Shown in pieces: positions 19,635 to 29,525 of a stretch of DNA of 32,213 nucleotides. The translations under genes and the position numbers were made by a program. Below the pieces are notes generated by a model. It saw only the letters and a list, made by a program, of their open reading frames with translations. It was not told where the DNA came from and made no database searches. Every line of letters begins with the position of its first letter. Positions within the stretch are counted from its first letter, which is position 1. Origin of the DNA: Azoarcus sp. (GTDB lineage Bacteria; Pseudomonadota; Gammaproteobacteria; Burkholderiales; Rhodocyclaceae); NCBI GenBank assembly GCA_031282905.1, contig JAITCV010000149.1, forward strand, positions 1 through 32,213, read 5' to 3'.

Positions 19635-20006
19635 TCAGTGGCCGGTGCGCGCGGCGTCCTCGCGCACCGCCTGCTCGATCAATTGCGACAGGCGACTGCC
19701 TTCTTCCACCGAGCGGTCATAGTGGAAATGCAATTCGGGCGTGGTGTGGATGCGTACCCGCCGCCCCAGTTCGCGGCGCAGGAAACCGCTTGCCCGGCGC
19801 AAGCCTTCGAGTATGGGCGGGACGCTTTGCGCGCCGCCCATCGCGGTGAAGAACACCTTGGCATGGGCGTAGTCGGGGGTGATCTCGACGTCGGTGAGCG
19901 AGATCATGTTTATCCGGGGGTCTTTGACTTCCTGGCGGATCAGTTCGGCCAGTTCGCGGCGAATCTGCCCGGAAATGCGCTGGGCGCGTAAATACTCTTT
20001 AGGCAT
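19635..20006 (-). CDS. rbfA: Ribosome-binding factor A
   Basis: RISGQIRRELAELIRQEVKDPRINMISLTDVEITPDYAHAKVFFT, ASGFLRRELGRRVRIHTTPELHFHYD. Confidence 0.95.
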   Translation of the reverse strand: MPKEYLRAQRISGQIRRELAELIRQEVKDPRINMISLTDVEITPDYAHAKVFFTAMGGAQSVPPILEGLRRASGFLRRELGRRVRIHTTPELHFHYDRSVEEGSRLSQLIEQAVREDAARTGH

Positions 20007-20112
20007 ATTCCATCCACGGTTGAAGCAGTTGAAGGACAAATGCGCATCGCGCATTGCATTTATCATTAATCGCATGGAGTGACGTGGTAGCATGCGACGA
20101 TTCAGTCCCCAA

Positions 20113-20138
20113 GGGACGAGGCATTGCCTCGCCCCTAC
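20113..20138. repeat. Palindromic (MITE- or REP-like) element between infB and rbfA
   Basis: GGGACGAGGCATTGCCTCGCCCCTAC; the minus strand GGGGCGAGGCA/TGCCTCGTCCC pairs fully with one G-U. Confidence 0.6.
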
Positions 20139-20163
20139 AGACCATTGCAATGACGATGTGGAA

Positions 20164-23100
20164 TCAGAGCACCCTCGCCACTTCCTTGATTTCGAACACT
20201 TCGAGCTGATCGCCGATCATGATGTCATTGTAATTCTTGAGTTGCAGGCCGCATTCCTGCCCGGCGCGCGCTTCCTTGACATCGTCCTTGTAGTGCTTGA
20301 GCGATTCCAGTTCTCCCGACCACAGCACGGTGTGGTTGCGCAGCAGGCGCACCGAGGCGCTTCGCCGCACCGCGCCTTCGAGCACCAGGCAACCCGCGAT
20401 CGTGCCCACCCTGGAAATGGTGAATACTTGGCGGATTTCGACCATGCCGATGATTTCTTCGCGTTTTTCCGGCGACAGCATGCCCGAGAGCGCGGCCTTG
20501 ACCTCGTCTACGGCGTCGTAGATGATGTTGTAGTAACGGATATCGACATCGAAATTTTCGGCGAGCTTGCGCGCGCCAGCGTCGGCGCGGGTGTTGAAGC
20601 CGATGATGACCGCTTCCGAGGCCTGCGCGAGGTTGACGTCGGATTCCGAAATCGCTCCGACGGCGGCGTGGATGACTTGCACCCGCACTTCGTTGGTGGA
20701 GAGTTTTTGCAGCGATTGCACCAGCGCTTCCTGGGAGCCCTGCACGTCGGCCTTGATGATGAGCGCAAGGCTCTTGGTTTCGCCTTCGCCCATTTGTTCG
20801 AACATGTTTTCCAGCTTGGCGGCCTGCTGTTTGGCGAATTTGACATCGCGGAACTTGCCCTGGCGAAAGAGCGCGATTTCACGCGCCTTCTTTTCATCGG
20901 CGAGCACGATGGCTTCATCGCCCGCCGCGGGCACTTCCGCCAGGCCCAGGACTTCGACCGGGATTGCGGGACCGGCCGACTCGATCATCTTGCCGGATTC
21001 GTCGAGCATGGCGCGGATGCGGCCAAAGGTTGCGCCCACCAGCAGGATGTCGCCTTTTTTCAGCGTGCCCGATTGCACGAGCAGCGAGGCGACCGGGCCG
21101 CGGCCCTTGTCGAGCCGCGCTTCGACGATCAGGCCCTTGGCCGCGCCTTCGACCGCGGCTTCGAGTTCGAGCACTTCGGCCTGGAGCAACACCGATTCGA
21201 GCAGTTCGTCGACGCCTTGGCCGCTCTTTGCCGATACCGGCGCGAAAATGGTGTCGCCGCCGTATTCTTCGGGGACGACTTGCTCGGCGATCAGTTCTTG
21301 CTTGACCTTTTCGACGTTGGCCGCCGGTTTGTCGATCTTGGTGATGGCCACCACCAGCGGCACGCCCGCCGCCTTGGCGTGGTGGATGGCTTCGCGCGTC
21401 TGCGGCATCACGCCGTCATCGGCGGCGACCACCAGGATGACGATGTCGGTCGCTTGCGCGCCGCGCGCCCGCATGGCGGTGAAAGCTTCGTGTCCGGGGG
21501 TGTCGAGGAAGGTGATCATGCCGCGCGGCGTCTCCACATGGTAGGCGCCGATGTGCTGGGTGATGCCGCCCGCTTCACCGGCCGCCACCTTGGCGCGGCG
21601 GATGTAGTCGAGCAGCGAGGTCTTGCCATGGTCGACGTGGCCCATCACCGTTACCACCGGGGCGCGCGGCAGCAGTTCGTAATTCTTGTGTTCCTCAGTT
21701 TCGGCAAGGAAGGCGTCGGGGTCGTCGAGCTTGGCGGCGAACGCCTTGTGGCCCATGTCCTCGACGATGATCATCGCGGTTTCCTGGTCGAGCACCTGGT
21801 TGATGGTGACCATCATGCCCATCTTCATCAGCGCCTTGATGACTTCGGTGGCCTTGATCGCCATCTTGTGGGCGAGATCGGCGACCGAAATGGTCTCGGG
21901 CACGTGCACTTCGCGCACGATGGGTTCGGAGGGGGCCTGGAAGGATGAACGCTCCTCGGCATGTCCGCCGCGGCCACGGCCATGACCATGACGGCCACCG
22001 CCCTTGGCGCCGCGCCAGGAATTGCCTCCCGTGCCAGCGGCGCCGACTTCGCCACGAGTCTTGAGACCGCGGCGCTTGCTGCTTTCGCTTTCGCGCTCGG
22101 GGGTGCGCTTGCTGGTTTTGTCCTCGGCCTTGGCCGGGCGGTGCAGGGTGCCCGAAGCGCCACTCTTGGCGACCGGTTTGACCGCTGGTTTGACCACCGG
22201 TTTGGCCACTGGCTTGGCGGGTGTCCTGGCGGGCGGAGCGGCAGTGGGGAGCGCGGCGGGTTTTTCCTTTTGTTGCCGTTGCTCGGCAATGCGGGTTTCT
22301 TCTTCCTGGCGGCGGGTTTCGGCGGCAGCCTTGGTGGCGGCTTCGCGGGCCTGACGGGCGTGCAAGTCGGCTTGCTGACGTTCACGCAGTTCGCGGTGGC
22401 GGCGCGATTCCTGCTCGCGCGCGGCGCGCTCTTCATCGCTCAGGATCTGGGTGATCGGCGGTGGCGGCAGCGGCGTGGCGCGTTTTTTCACTACCACGCG
22501 CGCGGATTTGTCCGCTTCGGCCTTGGTTTGGTTTGCCTGGTTTTTCCTGGATTGCCCGTTGGATTGCCCATTGCCCGGCCTGGCATTGCCCGGCCTGTTT
22601 TTGGCGCCGGTTCTGGATTCGGATCTGGCGGACGGGGCGTTTTTGGGGGTAGCGACATGCTTGGGGGGGGGCGCACTGGGCACGTTGGCTACCGTGGCCG
22701 TATCGGCTAGGCTCACATCGGCCACCGCCTCGGTCACGGCAACCGCATCGGCAGCCACATTGGCTGGCGCTTCGACGGCTTCGCCGACTTCGCCGACTTC
22801 GTTGACGCTGGTGAGGTTCGATTCGGCTGCTGGTGCCGGTTCAGGCAATGTTTCAGCGACCGTGGCGGTGTCGACCGCCACCGCCGCGACTGCGGCCATG
22901 GTGTCGTCTACAGGAATGTCCGCGGGAATGTCCGCCGCCTCGGCCGCGACGCTGGTCGCGGTTTCGGGCGCGCCTTTTCCTTCGTTGGTTTCCACGCTTT
23001 CATCGCGCTTGACGAAGGTCCGCTTCTTTCTCACCTCGACCTGCACCGTGCGGGCGCGGCCAGAGGCGTCGGTGGCGCGAATCTCGGAAGTCTGTTTGCG

Positions 23101-23298
23101 GGTCACGGTGATCTTGCTTTTCTTCGTGCCGCCGCCATGCGAACCGCGCAGGTATTCGAGCAAGCGCGATTTATCCTGCTCGGTCAGGAAATCATCCTCG
23201 CCCGTCTTATCGACGCCGGCACGCTTGAGTTGTTCGAGCAGCGACCCAGCGGGCATTTTCAGCTCGCTGGCAAACTGGGTAACGCTTATGCCTTCCAT
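20164..23298 (-). CDS. infB: Translation initiation factor IF-2
   Basis: [62 protein letters not shown]2 N-terminal motif [11 protein letters not shown]. Confidence 0.97.
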   Translation of the reverse strand: MEGISVTQFASELKMPAGSLLEQLKRAGVDKTGEDDFLTEQDKSRLLEYLRGSHGGGTKKSKITVTRKQTSEIRATDASGRARTVQVEVRKKRTFVKRDESVETNEGKGAPETATSVAAEAADIPADIPVDDTMAAVAAVAVDTATVAETLPEPAPAAESNLTSVNEVGEVGEAVEAPANVAADAVAVTEAVADVSLADTATVANVPSAPPPKHVATPKNAPSARSESRTGAKNRPGNARPGNGQSNGQSRKNQANQTKAEADKSARVVVKKRATPLPPPPITQILSDEERAAREQESRRHRELRERQQADLHARQAREAATKAAAETRRQEEETRIAEQRQQKEKPAALPTAAPPARTPAKPVAKPVVKPAVKPVAKSGASGTLHRPAKAEDKTSKRTPERESESSKRRGLKTRGEVGAAGTGGNSWRGAKGGGRHGHGRGRGGHAEERSSFQAPSEPIVREVHVPETISVADLAHKMAIKATEVIKALMKMGMMVTINQVLDQETAMIIVEDMGHKAFAAKLDDPDAFLAETEEHKNYELLPRAPVVTVMGHVDHGKTSLLDYIRRAKVAAGEAGGITQHIGAYHVETPRGMITFLDTPGHEAFTAMRARGAQATDIVILVVAADDGVMPQTREAIHHAKAAGVPLVVAITKIDKPAANVEKVKQELIAEQVVPEEYGGDTIFAPVSAKSGQGVDELLESVLLQAEVLELEAAVEGAAKGLIVEARLDKGRGPVASLLVQSGTLKKGDILLVGATFGRIRAMLDESGKMIESAGPAIPVEVLGLAEVPAAGDEAIVLADEKKAREIALFRQGKFRDVKFAKQQAAKLENMFEQMGEGETKSLALIIKADVQGSQEALVQSLQKLSTNEVRVQVIHAAVGAISESDVNLAQASEAVIIGFNTRADAGARKLAENFDVDIRYYNIIYDAVDEVKAALSGMLSPEKREEIIGMVEIRQVFTISRVGTIAGCLVLEGAVRRSASVRLLRNHTVLWSGELESLKHYKDDVKEARAGQECGLQLKNYNDIMIGDQLEVFEIKEVARVL

Positions 23299-23313
23299 AT
23301 CTCTGCTCTCCCT

Positions 23314-24789
23314 TCATTCTTCGAACCAATGGGCGCGCGCGACGGAAATCAACGCCTTGGCGCGTTCCTCGTCGATGGCGGTGATGTCGACCAGTTCATC
23401 GACCGCGAGATCGGCGAGATCGTCGCGGGTACGGATACCTTGGTCGACGAGCCGGGCCGCCAACGCCTTGTCCATGCCATCGAGATCGAGCAGATCATCG
23501 GCGGCGCCTTCGAGTGTTTCCTCCGTGACGATGGCCTCGGTCAGCAGCACGTCACGGGCGCGATTGCGCAGCTCGTTGACCGTGGCTTCATCGAAATCCT
23601 CGATGCCGAGCATTTCGGCCAGCGGCACGTAGGCAATTTCTTCGAGCGAAGAAAACCCCTCGTCGATCAGGATGTTGGCCACATCCTCGTCGACGTCGAG
23701 TTTTGCCATGAACAGATCGCGCAACGCGCCGCGCTCATGCTCGGCGCGAGTGGCGGATTCCTGTTCGCTCATCAGGTTGATCGTCCATCCGGTCAGCTCG
23801 GAGGCAAGCTTGACGTTTTGGCCATTGCGTCCGATCGAGATCGCCAGGTTGTCTTCATCGACCACCACATCCATGGCATGGGCTTCCTCGTCGACCACGA
23901 TGGAGACGACCTCGGCGGGTTGGAGCGCGGCGATCACGAACTGCGCCGGGTCGGGCGCCCACACGATGATGTCGACCTGCTCGTTGCTGACTTCGCCGCG
24001 CACCGCCGTCACCCGCGAACCGCGCAGCCCCACGCAGGTGCCGATCGGGTCGATGCGCTGGTCATTGGCCTTGACCGCGATCTTGGCACGCAGGCCGGGG
24101 TCGCGCGCGCAGCCCTTGATCTCGAGCAGACCGTCCTCGATTTCGGGCACTTCCAGCTCGAAGAGCTTGACCAGGAATTCGGGCGCGGTACGCGACAAGA
24201 TGAGCTGCGGGCCGCGCACGCCACGGTCGATCTTGAGCAGATAGGCTTTCACCCGGTCGCCGACGCGCAGGTTCTCGCGCGGGATTTGCTGGTCGCGCGG
24301 CAGCACCGCCTCCATGCGGCCCACCTCGATGATTGCGTTGCCACGCTCGATGCGCTTGATCGCGCCGGAGACGAGGAATTCCTCGCGTTCGAGGAAATCG
24401 TTGAGCACCTGCTCGCGTTCGGCATCGCGGATTCTTTGCAGGATGACCTGTTTGGCGGCTTGCGCGCCGATGCGGCCGAAGTCGACCGGTTCGAGTCCTT
24501 CCTCGATGTATTCGCCGATTTCGATGTCGGCACAGATGTCGCGCGCGTCGATGAGGCCCATCTGGGCCTCATCGTTGGTCACTTCCTCGTCGGGCAGCAC
24601 GATCCAGCGGCGGAAGGATTCATAATCGCCGGTTTCGCGGTTGATGATGACATGCACATCGGCATCGTCATGGACGCGTTTCTTGGTCGCGGAGGCCAGC
24701 GCCGATTCCAGTGCGGCGAACACGATGTCCTTGGCAACGTTCTTTTCGCGCGCCAGCGCGTCTACAAGCAGCAGAATTTCGCGGCTCAT
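23314..24789 (-). CDS. nusA: Transcription termination/antitermination protein NusA
   Basis: [17 protein letters not shown]1 and KH regions ([31 protein letters not shown]), C-terminal acidic HhH repeats. Confidence 0.96.
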   Translation of the reverse strand: MSREILLLVDALAREKNVAKDIVFAALESALASATKKRVHDDADVHVIINRETGDYESFRRWIVLPDEEVTNDEAQMGLIDARDICADIEIGEYIEEGLEPVDFGRIGAQAAKQVILQRIRDAEREQVLNDFLEREEFLVSGAIKRIERGNAIIEVGRMEAVLPRDQQIPRENLRVGDRVKAYLLKIDRGVRGPQLILSRTAPEFLVKLFELEVPEIEDGLLEIKGCARDPGLRAKIAVKANDQRIDPIGTCVGLRGSRVTAVRGEVSNEQVDIIVWAPDPAQFVIAALQPAEVVSIVVDEEAHAMDVVVDEDNLAISIGRNGQNVKLASELTGWTINLMSEQESATRAEHERGALRDLFMAKLDVDEDVANILIDEGFSSLEEIAYVPLAEMLGIEDFDEATVNELRNRARDVLLTEAIVTEETLEGAADDLLDLDGMDKALAARLVDQGIRTRDDLADLAVDELVDITAIDEERAKALISVARAHWFEE

Positions 24790-24816
24790 TGTTGTCAGAC
24801 CTCCCCAATCCAGAAT

Positions 24817-25257
24817 TCAGAATTTCGGAACAAGACGCGCCCGGTCGAGTTCGTCGAAAGGCACGACGAGTTCGCCCTGATCGGTATCGACCACGACCGC
24901 GCCTTCGCGCAGCCCCTGGAGCACGCCGGTAAAATTTCGCTGCTCGCCTACCGGCAGCGCGGTGCGAAGCCGGATCTCCCGGCCCGCGAAGCGCTCGAAA
25001 TCCGCTGGTTTGATGAGCGGACGGTCAAGCCCCGGCGAGGACACCTCCAGCCGGTCATAATCGACGTTCTCGACTTCGAACAACCGGGTCAATTGGTTGC
25101 TCACCATGACGCAATCGTCTACGGTCACGCCGCGTTCAATGTCGATGAAGACTCTGATGAGTCGGCCACGCGGCGAACGCTCGACGACCACCAGCTCGAA
25201 ACCGAGCCCGGTCACCGCCTGTTCGATCAAGGCATCCACGTTGAGCACACCCATCAA
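24817..25257 (-). CDS. rimP: Ribosome maturation factor RimP
   Basis: VTVDDCVMVSNQLTRLFEVE, YDRLEVSSPGLDRPLIKPADFERFAG. Confidence 0.94.
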   Translation of the reverse strand: MMGVLNVDALIEQAVTGLGFELVVVERSPRGRLIRVFIDIERGVTVDDCVMVSNQLTRLFEVENVDYDRLEVSSPGLDRPLIKPADFERFAGREIRLRTALPVGEQRNFTGVLQGLREGAVVVDTDQGELVVPFDELDRARLVPKF

Positions 25258-25272
25258 TCCGCCACCACAAAT

Positions 25273-25292
25273 AAAAAATGGGCGTTACGCCC
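25273..25292 (-). terminator. Second leader terminator upstream of rimP
   Basis: Minus strand GGGCGT-A-ACGCCC followed by ATTTTTTAT. Confidence 0.75.
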
Positions 25293-25309
25293 TTGTTTGA
25301 CCACAACTG

Positions 25310-25334
25310 AAAAACAGGCTCTAAGTGAGCCTGT
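25310..25334 (-). terminator. First leader terminator upstream of rimP
   Basis: Minus strand ACAGGCT-CACTTAG-AGCCTGT followed by TTTTC. Confidence 0.7.
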
Positions 25335-25348
25335 CCCGAAGCCTGACG

Positions 25349-25377
25349 AGTATAGCGGCGAAAACGTTTCCTGGCAA
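25349..25377 (-). promoter_or_regulatory. Sigma70-type promoter of the rimP-nusA-infB-rbfA-truB operon
   Basis: Minus strand TTGCCA (25377-25372), 17-nt spacer, TATACT (25354-25349). Confidence 0.7.
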
Positions 25378-25630
25378 AGCGGAGAGGATTCCACGCCGGG
25401 CTTGCATCACGCCGCCCACGAAATCCTGTCGCGGCGCGGCGGGATTGTCTGCTTGCCTACATTTTGTGGTCAACACTACACAAAAAAAGATATAACCCTA
25501 AATAAATATAACGTAAGTATTTGATTTATATGAAAATAATAGCTGGCGTGGACTTTGCTGGATTCTCTTTCGCTATATTTCAAGGAAGCATGCATGGATG
25601 CCGGAACGATGAAAACGACCGCGCCATCGG

Positions 25631-25923
25631 CTGATTCTCGACCTTGCCCTTGTCCCCGGCGAACTCGTCGCCCTGCTTGGCATCAACGCGGGGAAGAGCA
25701 CCCTGCTCGGATTGCTGCGGCCGGAGAGCGGGGAAATTCGCCTGGACGGCCAGCGGCTGGCCGACTGTTCGCACCGCCCGGCATCTGGCCTATGTTCCGC
25801 AAGCCCACGCTGCGTTTTGCCGCAACCGCGTGTCATCCTGTTCGACCAAGGTATCATCCTCGCCGACGACCCCGGCCAGATACTCACCACCGCCCTGCTC
25901 GAACGCATGCGGCGCACCATGTA
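25631..25923 (+). pseudogene. Decayed ABC transporter ATP-binding protein, possibly iron- or heme-uptake type (FecE/HmuV-like)
   Basis: LDLALVPGELVALLGINAGKSTLLGLLRPESGEIRLDGQRLAD, then ARHLAYVPQAHAAF in another frame, then VILFDQGIILADDPGQILTTALLE back in the first frame; Walker B and signature regions missing. Confidence 0.75.
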
Positions 25924-25965
25924 AATGGTATAGAATTTCTCGATTTCCCTTCAAGGAGCCATACG

Positions 25966-26562
25966 ATGTGCCAGACTGAAACCCTCTCCGTTGTCATCAC
26001 CCCGGTCCCGAACTCAAACCCGATCCCGACCGTCAGCCACAAATGCGCCTGCGGCGGACATGGCGGCTTCGCCGGGCGCAAGGTGCCGCCCGGCCACGAT
26101 CTGGAATACCCATCCGTCGACTTTCCGCCATCGGGCTTCATCGCCGAAGTCGGCGAAACCGCCTTGCGCGCCTTGGTGCTGCGTCACCACACCCTGCTGC
26201 GCCAGCATGCGGAAATCGGCCATCTTTTTGCCAGGGACGATAAGGTGTTTGCCGAACGTGTGGCAAAAATCGCCGATTACATCGTCGAAGCCTGCGGTGG
26301 CCCGAGCGCCTATTCCGATGCCGAAGGCAGCGATGTGTGCATACGCACTCGCCATTTCCCGTTCGAGATCGACGAACGCGCGCGAGAAATATGGCTGGAA
26401 AAACTGTTCGTGGCCCTGGGCGAAACGCAATTCTCGCTGCTCGCCAAACAAACCTATTGGACATGGCTGGAAGCCATGTCGATACGCATGATCAATCGGC
26501 GCCACGCCAAGGCCCAGCCGACGCGGATCGGCTTCGACGAAGCGGTCGGGCGTTTTGGCTGA
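25966..26562 (+). CDS. Truncated hemoglobin-like (group II) protein with a Cys/Gly/His N-terminal extension
   Basis: LRALVLRHHTLLRQHAEIGHLFA...VCIRTRHFPFEIDERAREIWLEKLFVAL resembles the group II trHb RMRHxPFxIxxxERDAWL region; RBS AAGGAG; N-terminus CACGGHGG. Confidence 0.6.
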   Translation: MCQTETLSVVITPVPNSNPIPTVSHKCACGGHGGFAGRKVPPGHDLEYPSVDFPPSGFIAEVGETALRALVLRHHTLLRQHAEIGHLFARDDKVFAERVAKIADYIVEACGGPSAYSDAEGSDVCIRTRHFPFEIDERAREIWLEKLFVALGETQFSLLAKQTYWTWLEAMSIRMINRRHAKAQPTRIGFDEAVGRFG

Positions 26563-26597
26563 CGCGGCCACAGCCGCAGCGGTCATGGAAAACGACC

Positions 26598-26909
26598 ATG
26601 GAAAGTCATATGCGCAAACATGCCGAAATACTTGCCGATTGGGCCCCCGATTTGTCTCTCAAGCTTGGACGGCCGGTCGAGGTCATCCGGGGAAAAGGGC
26701 TATCGGCCTACGATTTCCCGCCCAGTCAAAGGGTAAGAATCAATTTCGTCGATGGCTCCGTTGCCGAGTTCAACTATGCCTTTGCCTGTATCCGGGAAAA
26801 GGAATCCCAAGTCGCGGTTTTTACCGAGCATTGCGGTTACCTGGAATTCTGGCTCGAGCCGGAAATGGAAATCGTCGAGATCAGGGAGAACCACTACCGC
26901 CACGAGTAG
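26598..26909 (+). CDS. Small conserved-looking hypothetical protein
   Basis: 103 aa; VRINFVDGSVAEFNYAFACIREKESQVAVFTEHCGYLEFWLEPE; follows the globin-like gene in the same direction. Confidence 0.55.
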   Translation: MESHMRKHAEILADWAPDLSLKLGRPVEVIRGKGLSAYDFPPSQRVRINFVDGSVAEFNYAFACIREKESQVAVFTEHCGYLEFWLEPEMEIVEIRENHYRHE

Positions 26910-26966
26910 AGATACCCGGTATTCCCACATTGCAAGCCGGGACAGGAGCGGCGAAGCCGGTCGTTT

Positions 26967-27545
26967 TCACTGTCCCTCTGTCTTCTGCCCTCTGTTTCCG
27001 GCCAGCAGCAGGAATGTATCGCGGTAATGGCGCAATTCCTCGACCGATTCGACGATGTCGGCAAACGCGGTATGGGCGCCAGCTTTTTTGACGCCCTTGT
27101 ACACCTCGGGATTCCAGCGTTTGGCGAGTTCCTTGAGCGTCGACACATCGAGGTTGCGGTAATGGAACCAGGCTTCGAATTTCGGCATGTGGCGGGCGAG
27201 AAAGCGACGATCCTGGCATACCGAATTGCCGCACATCGGCGAGACGCCCTTGGGTACCCATTGTTCGAGGAAAGCCAGCATTGTCGCCTCGGCCGCAGCC
27301 TCGTCGATGGTGGAAGCGCGCACGCGCGCGGTGAGGCCCGAACGGCCATGGGTGCTGGTGTTCCACTCATCCATCGCCTCGAGCACCGCGTCGGACTGAT
27401 GCACGACGATCACCGGCGCTTCGGCGACGATGTCGAGCCCGCTGTTGGTGATGAGCAGGCCAATCTCGATGATGCGATCCCGGTCGGGATCAAGTCCGGT
27501 CATCTCCATGTCCAGCCAGATCAGGTGGTTCGGATCCTGTGCCAT
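26967..27545 (-). CDS. orn: Oligoribonuclease
   Basis: [78 protein letters not shown]. Confidence 0.97.
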   Translation of the reverse strand: MAQDPNHLIWLDMEMTGLDPDRDRIIEIGLLITNSGLDIVAEAPVIVVHQSDAVLEAMDEWNTSTHGRSGLTARVRASTIDEAAAEATMLAFLEQWVPKGVSPMCGNSVCQDRRFLARHMPKFEAWFHYRNLDVSTLKELAKRWNPEVYKGVKKAGAHTAFADIVESVEELRHYRDTFLLLAGNRGQKTEGQ

Positions 27546-27571
27546 AATCCTTCCGTCTTTTTCAAGCGCCG

Positions 27572-28543
27572 ATGGTAAAGCTCCGAATTGTGGCACAGAA
27601 TCCCCGCTTCCCGGCCAAATCTCATCTCTCCGCCCATCCCGCCGCGCCACGCCTGACCGGCACGGTCATCGCTGCTTTTGGCCGCCATTTCGAGGTCGAT
27701 ACCACTCTGGGCATTCTGCGCTGCTACACCCGGGGCAAGAAAAACGACCACGCTTGCGGCGATGAAGTCGACCTCACCCCCACCGGCAACGGTCAGGGCG
27801 TGATCGAAAATCTCCATCTCCGCCGCAACCTGCTGTGGCGCTCGGACGCCTTTCGCGCAAAGCGGCTGGCGGCCAATCTCAGCCTGGTCGTCATCGTCGT
27901 CGCCACCGAACCGGGCTTCTCCGATCTGCTGGTGTCGCGCTGCCTTGCCGCCGCCGAAAGCGAAAACATCGCCGCGCTCATCGTGCTCAACAAATCCGAT
28001 CTCAGCGAACGTCTACCCCAGGCGCGCGCGCGACTGCAACTCTTCGCCGAACTCGGCTATCCGGTGATCGAACTATGCGCGTTGGATGGCGTCGCGGAGC
28101 TTGCCGCGCGTCTCGAAGGCGAAAAATGTCTGCTCATCGGCCAATCGGGCATGGGGAAATCCACCCTGACCAACGCACTGGCCCCCAACGCCGCCGCCGC
28201 GACCCGCGAAATTTCCGCCGCGCTCGATACCGGCAAGCACACCACCACCTTCGCCCGCCTCTATCCGCGCGGCCAAGGCTGGCTGGTCGACAGCCCCGGC
28301 CTGCAAGCCTTCGGCCTCGCCCACCTCGGCCCGGAAGAACTGGCGCAAGCTTTCATCGAATTCCGCCCCCACCTCGGCCAATGCCGTTTCCGCGACTGCC
28401 GCCACGACGCCGAACCTGGCTGCGCGCTGGCTGCGGCGGTGGCTTCGGCGTCGCCCAACCCTATCCATCCCCGCCGTTTCGAGCATTACAAGATCATCCG
28501 CGCCGAAATCGACGCGGCGCGGCGGGCAAATCCGGGATGGTGA
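27572..28543 (+). CDS. rsgA: Small ribosomal subunit biogenesis GTPase RsgA
   Basis: Circularly permuted GTPase: [28 protein letters not shown], Zn motif [14 protein letters not shown]. Confidence 0.95.
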   Translation: MVKLRIVAQNPRFPAKSHLSAHPAAPRLTGTVIAAFGRHFEVDTTLGILRCYTRGKKNDHACGDEVDLTPTGNGQGVIENLHLRRNLLWRSDAFRAKRLAANLSLVVIVVATEPGFSDLLVSRCLAAAESENIAALIVLNKSDLSERLPQARARLQLFAELGYPVIELCALDGVAELAARLEGEKCLLIGQSGMGKSTLTNALAPNAAAATREISAALDTGKHTTTFARLYPRGQGWLVDSPGLQAFGLAHLGPEELAQAFIEFRPHLGQCRFRDCRHDAEPGCALAAAVASASPNPIHPRRFEHYKIIRAEIDAARRANPGW

Positions 28544-28585
28544 TTGCCCTTGTCCGTCACGCGCCCTCGTGTTGCAATCCGTCCC

Positions 28586-29302
28586 ATGTCCGCTCAACAC
28601 CCCAACGCTCGATTTTGCCGCGCGCTCGTCGCCTTGCTCATCTTCATCTGCTTGACGACTGCCGCATCCGTCCACGCACAGCAGGAGCCCGCACCGCTCG
28701 AAGCCATCGCCCGCCAGTTCATCGAAGAACAGACGCGCGGGCTGCCGGGCGAAGTCAGCATCGAACTCAGCCCGTTCGACGCCCATAACCAACTCCCTCC
28801 CTGTGTCGAGCTCGTCGCGTTCCTGCCCGCCGCCGCCCGCGCCTGGGGCGCATTCAGCATCGGCGTGCGCTGCGATTCTCCGGTGGAATGGACGGTATAT
28901 CTCCAGGCCCGGGTGAAATTGATCGCCGACTACTTCGTTACCGCTCGCCCACTCCGCGCCGGGCAAATCATCGGCCCCGACGACCTCGTCATCCGCCGCG
29001 GCGACATCGCCGCCCTTGCCGACGACATTCTCGCCGATGCCAGCCAGGCGATCGGCCGCCACGCCCGCCACGCCCTCGCCCAAGGCAGCCCGCTGCAAGC
29101 CCGCATGCTGCGCATGCCCGCCGCCATCCAGCAAGGCAGGGAAGTCACCGTGCTCAGCCAGGGTGACGGCTTCCAGGTCTCGAACACGGGCCGCGCGCTC
29201 AACCACGCCGCGCCAGGCGAAACGGTGCGGGTACGCATGCCCAACAACCAGATCATCACCGGCACCGCCCAGGCCAACGGCACGGTGATCGTCGGTTATT
29301 GA
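28586..29302 (+). CDS. flgA: Flagellar basal body P-ring formation chaperone FlgA
   Basis: Signal peptide, SAF-type domain (YFVTARPLRAGQIIGPDDLVIRRGDIAALADDILADASQAIGRHARHALAQGSPL), GETVRVRMPNNQIITGTAQANGTVIV. Confidence 0.92.
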   Translation: MSAQHPNARFCRALVALLIFICLTTAASVHAQQEPAPLEAIARQFIEEQTRGLPGEVSIELSPFDAHNQLPPCVELVAFLPAAARAWGAFSIGVRCDSPVEWTVYLQARVKLIADYFVTARPLRAGQIIGPDDLVIRRGDIAALADDILADASQAIGRHARHALAQGSPLQARMLRMPAAIQQGREVTVLSQGDGFQVSNTGRALNHAAPGETVRVRMPNNQIITGTAQANGTVIVGY

Positions 29303-29349
29303 GTTTCCTCGAATAAGTAAGCATCAAAAAGTAACTCGGGTTGATCAGC

Positions 29350-29378
29350 AAAAAGGACAAGCAAAGCTCGCCCTTTTT
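29350..29378 (-). terminator. Intrinsic terminator downstream of nadA
   Basis: Minus strand AAAAAGGGCGAGC-TTT-GCTTGTCCTTTTT, 13 bp with two G-U pairs that form only on this strand. Confidence 0.7.
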
Positions 29379-29525
29379 GGGAGTAAAGACAAGATCACCC
29401 CACTGCCAGATGGATTTTGCTTTGGGACTACACGGTTTGCAGCCAGGCTTTGCCTGCTTTCAAACCCAAGACAAACCGGCAAAAAAATAGGGGTTATTTT
29501 TTGACGCCCCCTGACTCCCTGCTCA

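Noticed and set aside
20092-21948. 618-aa plus-strand ORF antisense to infB
   Set aside because: Asp/His/Gly-rich shadow translation of IF-2; no domain signature
25285-25476. 10-nt inverted repeat TTGTGGTCAA (25294-25305 minus, 25465-25474 plus)
   Set aside because: Spaced about 165 bp across the rimP promoter region; plausible by chance and no supporting context
23137-25524. 795-aa plus-strand ORF antisense to nusA and rimP
   Set aside because: Shadow ORF spanning two well-supported genes on the other strand
25380-25560. tRNA (metY-like) gene upstream of rimP, as in enterobacteria
   Set aside because: No cloverleaf or GGTTCGA-type T-loop found; only a promoter and AT-rich sequence
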